Source: Halomonas chromatireducens (GTDB lineage Bacteria; Pseudomonadota; Gammaproteobacteria; Pseudomonadales; Halomonadaceae). Taken from it: DNA of 15,693 nt. Below, piece after piece: positions 7,008-14,931 of this stretch. Both the position numbers and the translations under genes were made by a program. Positions within the stretch are counted from its first letter, which is position 1, and the number at the start of each line of letters is the position of its first letter. Location: NCBI RefSeq assembly GCF_001545155.1, contig NZ_CP014226.1, forward strand, positions 1,212,514 to 1,228,206, in the 5' to 3' direction. The notes beneath the pieces are model-generated. The model made no database searches and was not told where the DNA came from. It saw only the letters and a program-made list of their open reading frames with translations.

Positions 7008-7627
7008 GGCGTGACATCCTCTGGTTCGATGGCTTCGGCCTGGCCCTGCTGGGCGCGCTCCGGGGGGTGGTGGCCGCGAACATTGTCGGTCAAACGTGAC
7101 CGGTTGTCATGGATCCAGGCATCGAAGCGGTCGCCGCGCATGTGTTGGGGGGGCTGCTGGAGCAGTGCCGGGGTGTCGCTCCAGGCGTGCCCGACATTGG
7201 CGTCGAAGTGCAATATTTCTGTGTCGAGCTGCCAGCGCTCCTCGGGGGCGAACAGTCGGGCGTTGCCGGTCAGTGTCAGTGGATTGCCCCCGGGGCCAAG
7301 TCGCCCTTCGTCGCCGCTGGCAATCCAGCGCCTACCCTCTCGATCGATCAAGTGGGCCACCGGGGTTACCGCTCGGGTGACATCATCGTGAGGAGTATGC
7401 ACCAGGCGCGGGCTGTCCAGGCGCTGGTGGGCACGGCCCTGGGCGTCGAATCGCGTCAGCCTGGCTTCTTCGAGGTAGTAGTCAGGTTCGCCGGCCTCGT
7501 CGGTGGGCACCGGGCCGGGAGCGGGAGTCTGCCAGGGCGCTAGCCATGCAAGCAGTGCTCCCAGGCCAATCAGGATCAGCAGGAGCCATAGTCGAAACGA
7601 GGGGCGGGGCAGGCGCTTGGGCAGCAT
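7004..7627 (-). CDS. lptC: LptC, inner-membrane LPS transport protein
   Basis: LptC is a bitopic protein that passes LPS from LptBFG to LptA. The 207-residue product has one N-terminal membrane helix (about residues 11 to 29, FRLWLLLILIGLGALLAWL). A periplasmic jellyroll follows, with YYLEEARLTRFDAQGR, VAHLIDREGRRW and LDTEILHFDANVGHAWSDTPALL, which are LptC-like. The frame is open further upstream, overlapping kdsC, but the ATG at 7627 lies four bases after the kdsC stop and gives the correct N-terminal topology. It is slightly longer than the E. coli protein (191 residues). Confidence 0.92.
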   Translation of the reverse strand: MLPKRLPRPSFRLWLLLILIGLGALLAWLAPWQTPAPGPVPTDEAGEPDYYLEEARLTRFDAQGRAHQRLDSPRLVHTPHDDVTRAVTPVAHLIDREGRRWIASGDEGRLGPGGNPLTLTGNARLFAPEERWQLDTEILHFDANVGHAWSDTPALLQQPPQHMRGDRFDAWIHDNRSRLTDNVRGHHPPERAQQGQAEAIEPEDVTP

Positions 7628-7631
7628 GGGG

Positions 7632-8189
7632 TCAGTGCTGGACGTGAAGATAGGTGTCGACCAGGGCGTCTCGGTGTCCTTGGGCTTCGAGCAGGGTATC
7701 GCAGATCTCGCGAACGGCCCCGTGGCCACCGCTGCGTAAAGTGACCCAGTCGGCCAGGGCGTGAATGTAGGGAGGGGCTCCAGGGACGGTGATGCCAATG
7801 CCGGCCCGCTGGATGGCGGCCAGGTCGGGAAGATCGTCGCCGCAATAGGCGACCTGCTCCAGAGAGAGGTTCTTGCGTCGGCAGAGTTCGCGCAAGGTGG
7901 CCAGCTTGTCCTCACAGCTCTGGAAGACGTGGTCGATGCCCAGCGCGGCAGCGCGATGACTGACCATGGAGGATTCTCGACCCGTCAGCAGGGCAACCTG
8001 GATGCCGGCGCGCCGCAGCAGCTTGATGCCCAGCCCGTCCTGGGTATGGAATGCCTTGATCTCAACGCCGTCGGCCTGGAAGTAGAGTCGTCCGTCGGTC
8101 AGTACCCCATCGACATCGAGGGCCAGTAGACGGATCTGGCGTAGACGGTCGAGGAGCCGGGGGTCGTTGATCGGAGTTGCCAGAGCCAT
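7632..8189 (-). CDS. kdsC: KdsC, Kdo-8-phosphate phosphatase
   Basis: KdsC hydrolyses 3-deoxy-D-manno-octulosonate 8-phosphate to Kdo, the inner sugar of LPS. The 185-residue HAD-family protein has motif I DVDGVLTDG (25-33, nucleophile Asp25 and acid Asp27), motif II LTGRES (68-73), the motif III lysine near 95 and motif IV GDDLPD (117-122). The C-terminal SGGHGAVREICD is typical of KdsC. The ATG at 8189 has a strong AAGGAG five bases ahead. The gap between kdsD and this gene is almost completely filled by a 16-bp tandem repeat. Confidence 0.96.
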   Translation of the reverse strand: MALATPINDPRLLDRLRQIRLLALDVDGVLTDGRLYFQADGVEIKAFHTQDGLGIKLLRRAGIQVALLTGRESSMVSHRAAALGIDHVFQSCEDKLATLRELCRRKNLSLEQVAYCGDDLPDLAAIQRAGIGITVPGAPPYIHALADWVTLRSGGHGAVREICDTLLEAQGHRDALVDTYLHVQH

Positions 8190-8200
8190 GGGCTCTCCTT

Positions 8201-8248
8201 GTGGTTCAAAAGGTCAGTGGTTCAAAAGGTCAGGGGTTCAATGGGTCG
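8201..8248 (-). repeat. Three 16-bp tandem repeats in the kdsD-kdsC gap
   Basis: On the minus strand the unit TGACCTTTTGAACCAC occurs twice identically (8217-8232 and 8201-8216). A degenerate copy, CGACCCATTGAACCCC (8233-8248), directly adjoins the kdsD stop codon at 8249-8251. The array ends at the kdsC ribosome-binding site. It fills 48 of the 59 intergenic bases. A slippage-prone microsatellite-like array is the simplest reading; a regulatory role is possible. Confidence 0.9.
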
Positions 8249-9259
8249 TCAGATCACGCCGCTGCGCAGCAGGTCGTGCATGTGCAGGGCACCGACCGGA
8301 TGTCCTTCTTCGTCGACCACGGCCAGGGCCGTGATCCGATTGTCCTCCATGACGCGCACCGCCTCGGCGGCCAGCAGGTCGGGGGCGATGCGCTTGCCGG
8401 GGCGAGTCATGACGTCATCGACACTCAGTTGGCTGAGGTCGGTATGCTGGTCCAGGGTGCGGCGCAAGTCGCCATCGGTATAGACACCAATCAGTCGATT
8501 CTGCACGTCCACCACACAGGTGAAGCCGAGCCCCTGTCGGGACATCTCCAATAGTGCGTCCCGCAGCGGGCTGCCCATCGGGACGCTCGGCAGTCGCGTA
8601 CCCTGATGCATGAGATCGGCGACCCGTAGCAGGAGCCGCTTTCCCAGGCTGCCTCCCGGGTGTGAGCGGGCGAAGTCCTCAGCGGTGAAGCCGCGGGCTT
8701 CCAGCAGGGCGACGGCCAGGGCATCTCCCAGGGCTAGCGCCGCTGTGGTAGAGGCGGTGGGGGCCAGGTCCAGGGGACAGGCCTCACGGGCGACGGCGGC
8801 ACTCAGGTGAGCGTCGGCATGGCGGGCCAGGGTCGACTCGGGGTTCCCCGTCATGCTGACCAGCGGCGTGCCCATACGCTTGAGTAGTGGCAGAATCGCT
8901 GTGACTTCTCCGGTTTCACCGGAGTTGGAAAGGGCCAGCACCACATCGCCCGGAGTGATCATGCCGAGGTCGCCATGGCTGGCTTCGCCGGGGTGGACGA
9001 AGAAGGCCGGCGTCCCGGTGCTGGCCAGGGTCGCGGCGATCTTGCCGGCAATATGGCCCGATTTTCCCATGCCGGTGACGACCACCCGACCCTGGCAGGC
9101 AAGCATGAGCTCACAGGCATGATCGAAATGGCTATCCAGTCGATCGGCAAGGGCGCCGATGGCCTGGTGCTCGATTTGAAGCGTGCGACGGGCGCTATCG
9201 CGCAATGGCGATACGTCGGCGGGATCGGCTTGATGTGGAGAAGCAGCGTCTATGGTCAT
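8249..9259 (-). CDS. kdsD: KdsD, D-arabinose-5-phosphate isomerase
   Basis: KdsD converts ribulose 5-phosphate to arabinose 5-phosphate, the first committed step toward Kdo. The 336-residue protein has an N-terminal SIS domain with GMGKSGHIAGKIAATLAST (63-81), HPGEASHGDLGMI (89-101), SNSGET (111-116) and the conserved ARSHPGGSLGKRLL (197-210). Two CBS domains follow, about residues 211 to 270 and 280 to 336. The frame extends upstream into the yrbG gap, but MTIDAASPHQ at 9259 gives the family length (E. coli 328). The Shine-Dalgarno is poor, preceded by an ATC/ATG run. Confidence 0.95.
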   Translation of the reverse strand: MTIDAASPHQADPADVSPLRDSARRTLQIEHQAIGALADRLDSHFDHACELMLACQGRVVVTGMGKSGHIAGKIAATLASTGTPAFFVHPGEASHGDLGMITPGDVVLALSNSGETGEVTAILPLLKRMGTPLVSMTGNPESTLARHADAHLSAAVAREACPLDLAPTASTTAALALGDALAVALLEARGFTAEDFARSHPGGSLGKRLLLRVADLMHQGTRLPSVPMGSPLRDALLEMSRQGLGFTCVVDVQNRLIGVYTDGDLRRTLDQHTDLSQLSVDDVMTRPGKRIAPDLLAAEAVRVMEDNRITALAVVDEEGHPVGALHMHDLLRSGVI

Positions 9260-9291
9260 GATGATGATTGTTGCCCGTTGTGGCGTTTCAC

Positions 9292-10239
9292 TCAAGGAGC
9301 GCCGTTGCCGACAAGCCCCAGCCAGCCCAGATAGGCGAGATAGCACCCCAGCAGCAGGCTGGCAGGCAGACGCTCGATGCGGCCTTGGCGCTGCCACAGA
9401 AGCAGCATGGACATGGCCAGGGTCAGCAGCAGCATGATCGGATAGTCGCGGCTTGCCGCTGCCGCATCGATCGGCCCAGGTGCGAGCAGGGCAGGAATGG
9501 GCAGCACTGCCAGCAGGTTGAACAGGTTCGAGCCGATGACATTGCCGATCGCCAGTTCATGGTGCCCCTTGAGGGCGCTGGCCACGCAGGCGGCCAGCTC
9601 CGGCAGGCTTGTGCCGATGGCCACGCCGGTCAGGCCGATGATCAGCTCACTGACGCCCATGCCCTGGGCCAGTTCACTGGCGCCCCAGACCAGTATGCGG
9701 GAACTGAGTGCCAGCAGCAGCAGCGTGCCGACCAGCCAGCTAAGCGCCCGTGGCAGCGCCAGGTCGGGTATATCTCCCATCGGGGCGGCGTCCGGGGTAT
9801 CGGCACGAACCAGCCACCACAGGCTGAAGATCAGCAGGAGGGAGAGAAACAGTGCGTCGAAGCGCCCCAGGATGCCGTTGGCCAGGGCATAGCCTGCCAG
9901 TCCGGTGGCGCCAAGAAGCAGCGGCAGCTCGCGCCGCACCAGAGAGAAGGGGACGGGGATCGGTCGAACCAAGGCCGTGATGCCGAGAACCAGGCCGATG
10001 TTGGCGATATTCGAGCCAAGTGCGTTGCCGGTGGCCAGGTCGGGGATACCATCCAGTGCTGCGAATACTGCCACGACCATTTCCGGGGCCGAGGTCCCCA
10101 GCGCCACCACGGTCATGCCAATCAGCAGGGGACTCAGGCCGGTGCCGCGCGCCGTGGCTGCGGCAGCGCCGACGAAACGATCGGCGCTCCAGACCAGACC
10201 GATGAGGCCGACAGTGGCCATGAGCAGGGGGATCAGCAT
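9292..10239 (-). CDS. yrbG: YrbG-type calcium/sodium antiporter family protein
   Basis: This is an inner-membrane CaCA-superfamily exchanger of the YrbG type. The 315-residue protein is almost entirely hydrophobic helices with the two family alpha-repeats in antiparallel arrangement. The first is GMTVVALGTSAPEMV with GNALGSNIANIGL (about 41 to 83). The second is GLTGVAIGTSLPELA with GNVIGSNLFNLLAV (about 202 to 245). The acidic residues of both GTSxPE motifs, which bind the cation, are present. The transported ion cannot be deduced. Its place between kdsD and the divergent mla operon is the same as in E. coli. Confidence 0.93.
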   Translation of the reverse strand: MLIPLLMATVGLIGLVWSADRFVGAAAATARGTGLSPLLIGMTVVALGTSAPEMVVAVFAALDGIPDLATGNALGSNIANIGLVLGITALVRPIPVPFSLVRRELPLLLGATGLAGYALANGILGRFDALFLSLLLIFSLWWLVRADTPDAAPMGDIPDLALPRALSWLVGTLLLLALSSRILVWGASELAQGMGVSELIIGLTGVAIGTSLPELAACVASALKGHHELAIGNVIGSNLFNLLAVLPIPALLAPGPIDAAAASRDYPIMLLLTLAMSMLLLWQRQGRIERLPASLLLGCYLAYLGWLGLVGNGAP

Positions 10240-10272
10240 GAATAAGGCGGGGCCGAGGCATCCAGGAGGCGT

Positions 10273-10303
10273 ATATTAGACGTGCTGGCGGGCCCGGGTG
10301 CAA
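10273..10303 (-). promoter_or_regulatory. Candidate promoter for yrbG-kdsDC-lptCAB
   Basis: TTGCAC and TAATAT on the minus strand are separated by 19 bases, in the 143-bp yrbG-mlaF divergent spacer. The -10 is a good match, but the spacing is longer than ideal. It would start a leader of about 25 bases before yrbG. For mlaF on the plus strand a weak TTGGGC...TAGGAT pair lies at about 10315-10346. Nothing else is obvious in the spacer. Confidence 0.35.
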
Positions 10304-10382
10304 GTGCGGCCTGCGTTGGGCTGGCGCCCTGCGACCCGGTTAGGATACGATGTTCGATAATTTTTTCGATGGACGTCTCGCA

Positions 10383-11195
10383 ATGACCGATTCCCCCTTC
10401 GTGGTGGTGGAGGGTCTGCATTTCGCCCGGGGGGAGAAGGACATCTTCCGCGGCGTGGAACTGCAAATCCCGCGGGGCAAGATCACCGCCATCCTGGGTC
10501 CCAGCGGTACGGGCAAGACGACCCTGCTCAAGCTGATTGGCGGGCAGCTTGCCCCCGATGCTGGTCGCGTCAGTATCGACGGCGAGGATGTGCATGCCCT
10601 GTCCCGCAAGGCGCTTTTTCGATTGCGGCGTCGCATGGGCATGCTGTTCCAGAGCGGTGCACTCTTCTCCGATCTCAGCGTATTCGAGAACGTGGCTTTT
10701 CCCCTGCGCGTACATACCGATCTGCCCGAGGCGATGATCCGTGACGTGGCGCTGATGAAGCTGCAGGCAGTCGGGCTGCGCGGCGCGCGCGACCTGATGC
10801 CATCGGAGCTTTCCGGGGGGATGGCCCGGCGGGTCGCTCTGGCGCGTGCCATTGCCCTGGACCCCGAACTGATTCTCTACGATGAGCCCTTCGTGGGGCA
10901 GGATCCGATTTCCAAGGGGGTGTTGGTCCAGCTGATCAAGCGGCTCAATGATGCGCTGGGCCTGACTGCCGTCGTGGTGTCGCACGATATTCAGGAGACG
11001 CTGTCCATAGCCGACTATGTCTACGTGATTTCCGATGGCCGGGTCATGGCCCAGGGTACGCCGGATTCACTGGACGTGGATGAGGATCCGCGAGTCAGTC
11101 AGTTCGTCCATGGCGAGCCCGATGGTCCGGTCCCTTTTCATTATCCGGCGACGGATTTCTTCAGCGACATCCTCAATGGGGAGGGGCGCCCATGA
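10383..11195 (+). CDS. mlaF: MlaF, ATPase of the MlaFEDB phospholipid transporter
   Basis: MlaF is the cytoplasmic ATPase of the Mla system, which keeps outer-leaflet phospholipids out of the outer membrane. The 270-residue protein has Walker [10 protein letters not shown] (39-47), Q-loop [14 protein letters not shown] (87-100), signature LSGGMARR (143-150), Walker B LILYDEP (163-169) and H-loop VVSHD (198-202). It ends in the MlaF-specific [17 protein letters not shown] region. The ATG at 10383 gives the E. coli length. An in-frame ATG at 10350 with an AGGA ahead would add 11 residues and overlaps a possible -10 box, so it is less likely. The stop overlaps the mlaE start (ATGA). Confidence 0.96.
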   Translation: MTDSPFVVVEGLHFARGEKDIFRGVELQIPRGKITAILGPSGTGKTTLLKLIGGQLAPDAGRVSIDGEDVHALSRKALFRLRRRMGMLFQSGALFSDLSVFENVAFPLRVHTDLPEAMIRDVALMKLQAVGLRGARDLMPSELSGGMARRVALARAIALDPELILYDEPFVGQDPISKGVLVQLIKRLNDALGLTAVVVSHDIQETLSIADYVYVISDGRVMAQGTPDSLDVDEDPRVSQFVHGEPDGPVPFHYPATDFFSDILNGEGRP

Positions 11196-11974
11196 TCGGG
11201 CGAATCGTGAGCTTCGGGCGGCGCGGTTGCGAAGTGCTCGAAGCCCTGGGCCGGGCAGGGCAGTTCCTGGCCCAGTCAGCCGTTGGTGTGCCGTCCCGGG
11301 AGGGCTGGTACCTGTGGCTGCGGCAGGTGCATTTCGTCGGCGTGCTGTCGCTGGCCATCGTGCTGGTTTCCGGGCTCTTCATCGGCATGGTGCTGGCGCT
11401 ACAGGGCTACACCCTGCTGGTTGACTTTGGTGCCGAGCAGGCGCTGGGTCAGATGGTGGCGCTGTCGCTGCTGCGTGAACTCTCACCGGTCGTGGCGGCA
11501 CTGCTGTTTGCCGGCCGGGCCGGCTCGGCGTTGACCGCCGAGATCGGCCTGATGAAGGCCACCGAGCAGCTCACCAGCATGGAGATGATCGGCGTCGACC
11601 CCCTGAGGCGGATAGTGGCCCCCCGGCTGTGGGCCGGTTTCGTGGCGCTGCCGGTGTTGACCGTTGGCTTCAGTGTGGTCGGCATCTACGGCGGTTACCT
11701 TGTGGGGGTCGAGTGGCTCGGGGTCTTTGAAGGCTCCTACTGGGGCAATATGCAGGGCAGCGTTGATTTCATTGGTGATGTCGGCAACGGCATGGTCAAG
11801 AGCGTGGTCTTCGCCCTGGTGGTCACCTGGATCGCGGTGTTTCAGGGTTATGACCTGGTGCCCACATCGGAAGGCATTTCGCGGGCTACCACGCGCACCG
11901 TGGTCTACTCGTCACTGGCGGTGCTCGGCCTGGATTTCGTGCTCACCGCGTTGATGTTTGGTGGATTTTCCTGA
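11192..11974 (+). CDS. mlaE: MlaE, permease of the Mla phospholipid transporter
   Basis: MlaE is the inner-membrane permease (MlaE/YrbE family) that couples MlaF ATP hydrolysis to lipid movement through the MlaD ring. The 260-residue protein has an amphipathic N-terminus and about five membrane helices. The family signature [43 protein letters not shown] covers about residues 94 to 136. The C-terminal region [22 protein letters not shown] is also typical. It is translationally coupled to mlaF. Confidence 0.96.
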   Translation: MIGRIVSFGRRGCEVLEALGRAGQFLAQSAVGVPSREGWYLWLRQVHFVGVLSLAIVLVSGLFIGMVLALQGYTLLVDFGAEQALGQMVALSLLRELSPVVAALLFAGRAGSALTAEIGLMKATEQLTSMEMIGVDPLRRIVAPRLWAGFVALPVLTVGFSVVGIYGGYLVGVEWLGVFEGSYWGNMQGSVDFIGDVGNGMVKSVVFALVVTWIAVFQGYDLVPTSEGISRATTRTVVYSSLAVLGLDFVLTALMFGGFS

Positions 11975-12011
11975 TGACGGGAAGACTTGTTTTGACGTTC
12001 GGAGAGACGCA

Positions 12012-12476
12012 ATGAAGCGCAGCAAGACGATGGAGCTGGGGGTTGGCCTGTTCATGCTGGCGGGTATCCTCGGGCTCCTGTTCCTGGGGATGCGGGTCAG
12101 TGGCATGGCCTTTACCGCCCCGGGCGACACCTTTCGGCTCGAGGCCAACTTTGCCAATATCGGCAGCCTCAAGCCACGTGCCCGAGTCACCATGGCGGGT
12201 GTGACCGTGGGGCGGGTGACAGCCATCGAGCTCGATACCGACTGGTACGATGCCCGCGTGGTGTTGGAGCTCGACGGCGAACTCGAGGGCAGGCTTTCTC
12301 GAGACACCACCGCTGCGATTCTCACTGCCGGACTGCTTGGCGAGCAGTACATCGGGCTTACGGTCGGCGGGGATCCGGACACCCTTGCCGATGGCGATAC
12401 CATCCGCGACACCCAGTCCGCCATGGTGCTGGAAGAACTCATTCAGCAATTCGTGTCCAATATGGTCAGCGACTAG
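12012..12476 (+). CDS. mlaD: MlaD, MCE-domain substrate-binding subunit
   Basis: MlaD forms the hexameric periplasmic ring on MlaFEB that accepts or hands over phospholipids. The 154-residue protein has one N-terminal membrane helix (about 8 to 28). An MCE domain follows, with FRLEANFANIGSLKPRARVTMAGVTVGRV (41-69) and AGLLGEQYIGL (106-116). The hydrophobic C-terminal helix is MVLEELIQQFVSNMV. The ATG at 12012 has GGAG seven bases ahead. An upstream in-frame start would overlap mlaE and gives a non-family N-terminus. The length is somewhat under the 183 of E. coli but close to the Pseudomonas form. Confidence 0.95.
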   Translation: MKRSKTMELGVGLFMLAGILGLLFLGMRVSGMAFTAPGDTFRLEANFANIGSLKPRARVTMAGVTVGRVTAIELDTDWYDARVVLELDGELEGRLSRDTTAAILTAGLLGEQYIGLTVGGDPDTLADGDTIRDTQSAMVLEELIQQFVSNMVSD

Positions 12477-12526
12477 AGGCCCTGGCCTTGTGTCACTCAA
12501 TCATCGCTTCGTTAAGAGGTCACCCC

Positions 12527-12709
12527 ATGACAGGTCAACCCAAGACACTGATGTCTCGCTCCCATACTCTCCTTCGCCTGATGGTGGTGGGGTTGTGCCT
12601 GGCGCTGTTCTCACTGTCGGCACAGGCCGAGCCGGAGCGCAGCCCGGAGCAGGTGATTCGCGACAGCATCAACGAGATGATGGGACAGATAGAAGGGCGT
12701 GAGGATGCC
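12527..12709 (+). pseudogene. mlaC: mlaC 5' fragment (periplasmic phospholipid carrier), 3' part missing
   Basis: MlaC shuttles phospholipid between MlaA at the outer membrane and MlaD. Only about 61 codons remain: a signal peptide with hydrophobic core [16 protein letters not shown], a likely cleavage after AQA (residue 34), then [20 protein letters not shown], which fits the start of mature MlaC. After GREDA the frame becomes the exact antisense of katG and stays open to 14257, which is meaningless read-through. Full MlaC is about 210 residues, so roughly 150 are lost along with mlaB and murA, which normally follow. The ATG at 12527 has AAGAGG at good spacing. The fragment cannot make a working carrier. 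Confidence 0.8.
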
Positions 12710-14611
12710 ATCGTTGCTATTGTCACCGACGTTGACGCCGATGGCCCGCATGCCGCCGAGCAGCGCCGTCATCTGCGGTACGCTGAGGTTGAGCATGAAC
12801 GCCCGGTCGATCATCAGGTGCTCGGCCGGGATGGAGGTCGCCTGCTTCTGCATGTAGTTGCGGAAGGCATCGTGCCTCGGCTCAAGGAAGGCGTGTGCAT
12901 CCACCTCGGTCATCTCCTGGCTCGCATCGGTGCGGCCCGGGGAGAACGGAACCGTGATGCGGTGGCCGGCAGCCTTCGCCGCCATCTCGACTCCCATGTT
13001 ACCGCCCAGCACGATCATGTCCGCCAGCGAGATGTTAGTACCGGAGGCGTCCTTGATCTGCTGGAGCCTGTCGAGCACTTCGGGCACGCCGGAGCTCACG
13101 TTGACGTCCCAGCCAATCTGCGGCTCGAGACGAATGCGCGCGCCGTTGACGCCGCCGCGGTGGTCGGTCTGGCGGTAGGTGCAGGCCGCGGCCCAGGCGG
13201 TCCCCACCAGCTGCTTGGCGGTCAGGCCGGCGTCGGCGATCTGCTGCTTGAGCGTGGCGATCTGCTGGTCGTTGACCAGCGGCCCCTCATGCTTGGGCAC
13301 CGGGTCCTGCCAGACGAGGTCTTCGTTGGGTACGTGCGGGCCGAGGTAGCGGGCCTGCGGGCCCATGTCGCGATGCAGCAGCTTGTACCAGGCACGGGCG
13401 AACTCGTCGGCGAGCACGTCCGGGTTCTGGTGGTACTCCTTGGCGATCTCGAGGTAGGCGGGATCGGTGATCATCGCCATGTCGGCGGTGTTCATCACCG
13501 GCGGATTCTTCTTGCCTTCGACGTGGGCATCGGGCACCCAGAACCCCTCCTTCACCTCCACCGGCTCCCACTGATTGGCACCCGCGGGCGACTTCTTGAC
13601 CTCCCACTGGTGGGCGAAGATGGTGTTGAGGTAGGAGTTGTCCCACTTGGTCGGCGTCGGGGTCCAGGCGCCTTCGAGCCCGGAGGTGACCGTGTACTCA
13701 CCCAGGCCGGTCTCGTTCTTGTTGGCCCAGCCGATCCCCTGCTGGTGGATCTTCGCCGCCTCTGGCGCGTCGCCGACGGCGTCGGGCGAGCCGTTGCCGT
13801 GCATCTTGCCGAAGGTGTGGCCGCCCACGGTCAGCGCGACGGTCTCGCGGTCGTTCATGCCCATGCGCGAGAAGGTCTCGCGTACGTCCTGGGCAGACTT
13901 CATCGCGTCGGGAACGCCGTTAGGGCCTTCCGGGTTAACGTAGATCAGCCCCATCTGGACCGCGGCGAGCGGGTTGTCCAGGGAGCGGCTGCCGTCTTCC
14001 CAGGTGCCGGTGTAGCGCTCGTCGTTGGTCGAGAGCCACTCGGTCTCGGGGCCCCAGTAGATGTCATCCTCGGGCGCCCAGATGTCGGAGCGGCCAAAGC
14101 CGAAACCGAAGGTGCGAAAGCCCATCGTCTCCAGCGCCCGATTGCCGGCGAGGACCAGCAGGTCGGCCCAGGAGATCTTCTCGCCGTACTTCTGCTTGAT
14201 CGGCCACAGCAGCCGGCGTGCCTTGTCCAGGTTGCCGTTGTCGGGCCAGCTGTTTAGCGGTGCGAAGCGCTGAGCACCGGTGCCGCCGCCACCGCGGCCG
14301 TCGACCGCACGATAGGTGCCGGCCGCGTGCCACGACATGCGAATGAAGAACGGCCCGTAGTGACCCCAGTCGGCGGGCCACCACTCCTGCGAGTCGGTCA
14401 TCAGCGCATCGAGGTCGGCGCACAGTTCGTCGACGTCGAGCTTGGAGAACGCCTCGGCATAACTGAAATCGGCTCCGAATGGGCTAGCGTCGGGGTGCTT
14501 CTGGTGCAATACATTGAGGTTGAGCTGGTCGGGCCACCAGTGTTCATTGCCCTGCAGACTGGGCGTGGTGCGTGCCCCCCACTCCCGGCGTGTAGACTTT
14601 TGTTCAGACAC
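12611..14611 (-). CDS. katG: KatG catalase-peroxidase, C-terminally truncated and fused to mlaC antisense
   Basis: KatG is a bifunctional haem catalase-peroxidase that removes hydrogen peroxide. The catalytic N-terminal domain is intact: distal Arg91, Trp94 and His95 in [12 protein letters not shown], Tyr224 in [10 protein letters not shown] and Met250 for the Met-Tyr-Trp adduct, and proximal His265 in [12 protein letters not shown]. The C-terminal domain matches to [17 protein letters not shown] at about residue 635 (position ~12705). The last ~31 codons (LTPFYLSHH and on) are antisense of mlaC. Family proteins run to about 720 to 740 residues, so about 100 are missing. Loss of this domain part usually harms activity in known KatG, so function is doubtful. 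The start is GTG at 14611 with AGGAG seven bases ahead. Confidence 0.9.
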   Translation of the reverse strand: MSEQKSTRREWGARTTPSLQGNEHWWPDQLNLNVLHQKHPDASPFGADFSYAEAFSKLDVDELCADLDALMTDSQEWWPADWGHYGPFFIRMSWHAAGTYRAVDGRGGGGTGAQRFAPLNSWPDNGNLDKARRLLWPIKQKYGEKISWADLLVLAGNRALETMGFRTFGFGFGRSDIWAPEDDIYWGPETEWLSTNDERYTGTWEDGSRSLDNPLAAVQMGLIYVNPEGPNGVPDAMKSAQDVRETFSRMGMNDRETVALTVGGHTFGKMHGNGSPDAVGDAPEAAKIHQQGIGWANKNETGLGEYTVTSGLEGAWTPTPTKWDNSYLNTIFAHQWEVKKSPAGANQWEPVEVKEGFWVPDAHVEGKKNPPVMNTADMAMITDPAYLEIAKEYHQNPDVLADEFARAWYKLLHRDMGPQARYLGPHVPNEDLVWQDPVPKHEGPLVNDQQIATLKQQIADAGLTAKQLVGTAWAAACTYRQTDHRGGVNGARIRLEPQIGWDVNVSSGVPEVLDRLQQIKDASGTNISLADMIVLGGNMGVEMAAKAAGHRITVPFSPGRTDASQEMTEVDAHAFLEPRHDAFRNYMQKQATSIPAEHLMIDRAFMLNLSVPQMTALLGGMRAIGVNVGDNSNDGILTPFYLSHHLVDAVANHLLRAALRLGLCRQ
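12700..12712. other. Junction where convergent mlaC and katG fragments meet
   Basis: MlaC-like coding ends near 12709 on the plus strand, and KatG-like coding ends near 12703 on the minus strand. The exact breakpoint lies within a few bases that both frames can claim, around GAGGATGCC. No insertion sequence, target duplication or integrase lies beside it. Confidence 0.75.
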
Positions 14612-14931
14612 GGTCTTCTCCTCGACTGAATGGTGGCTTACAGGACGTGTGAGCCGATATCGCCGTATCGCCTCATTCTTTGTAAACAGCTTCCGACCCT
14701 ATCCCGGAAGCAGTCAGAATCCCATAAGCCGTCACGTATCAGTGAAGGATTAAGGACCGAAGCCGTCAAGCTGTGGGGAGGCTTTCGCTTTGATAGGGGC
14801 AGGCTATGAGAGCAGCTCAGCTTGGCTAACGATCGCTTGGATATGAACCATTGCGATGCGGGTAGACCGGTATCGACCGGCGCAAACTGGCCGATACCGG
14901 CTGAATCGATCGCGGTTGGGCTTGGCCTCGC
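14612..14931. other. 320-bp spacer between katG and the globin gene
   Basis: No credible gene is visible here on either strand. It must hold the katG promoter, but I see no strong -35/-10 pair and no clear OxyR-type ATAG repeat. A TTTACA at 14681-14686 (minus strand) is a possible -35 without a good partner. It also holds an 8-bp palindrome CGATATCG at 14655-14662 and the strong hairpin annotated separately. Local base composition is more AT-rich than the flanking genes. Confidence 0.6.
14867..14900. repeat. Strong 14-bp imperfect hairpin downstream of the globin gene
   Basis: The arms CCGGTATCGACCGG and CTGGCCGATACCGG pair over 14 positions with one A-C mismatch and one G-T wobble, around a CGCAAA loop. 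It starts 32 bases past the globin stop. There is no T-run on either side, so it is not a canonical intrinsic terminator. It could stabilise the globin mRNA end, end transcription with other factors, or be a dispersed REP-like element. Confidence 0.6.

Noticed and set aside
8201..8248. CRISPR-like array
   Set aside because: The 16-bp units are directly adjacent with no spacers and no cas genes; it is a simple tandem repeat.
9268..10245. 325-codon plus-strand open frame opposite yrbG, rich in Gln, Gly and Ala
   Set aside because: It is antisense of a membrane protein gene; complementary codons for Leu/Ala/Gly-rich helices produce this low-complexity composition.
105..12705. Simple inversion of the block in place as cause of both joins
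   Set aside because: Turning the block round does not restore the reading of any of the four cut genes, so a plain inversion does not explain the joins.
12690..12725. Insertion sequence or phage attachment at the mlaC-katG join
   Set aside because: No terminal inverted repeats, target duplication, transposase or integrase coding is visible on either side.
14612..14760. OxyR operator upstream of katG
   Set aside because: Only a single partial ATAG-like match was found, without the spaced repeats expected for OxyR.
14867..14900. Intrinsic terminator for the globin gene
   Set aside because: The stem is strong, but no T-run follows on the minus strand, nor on the plus strand.
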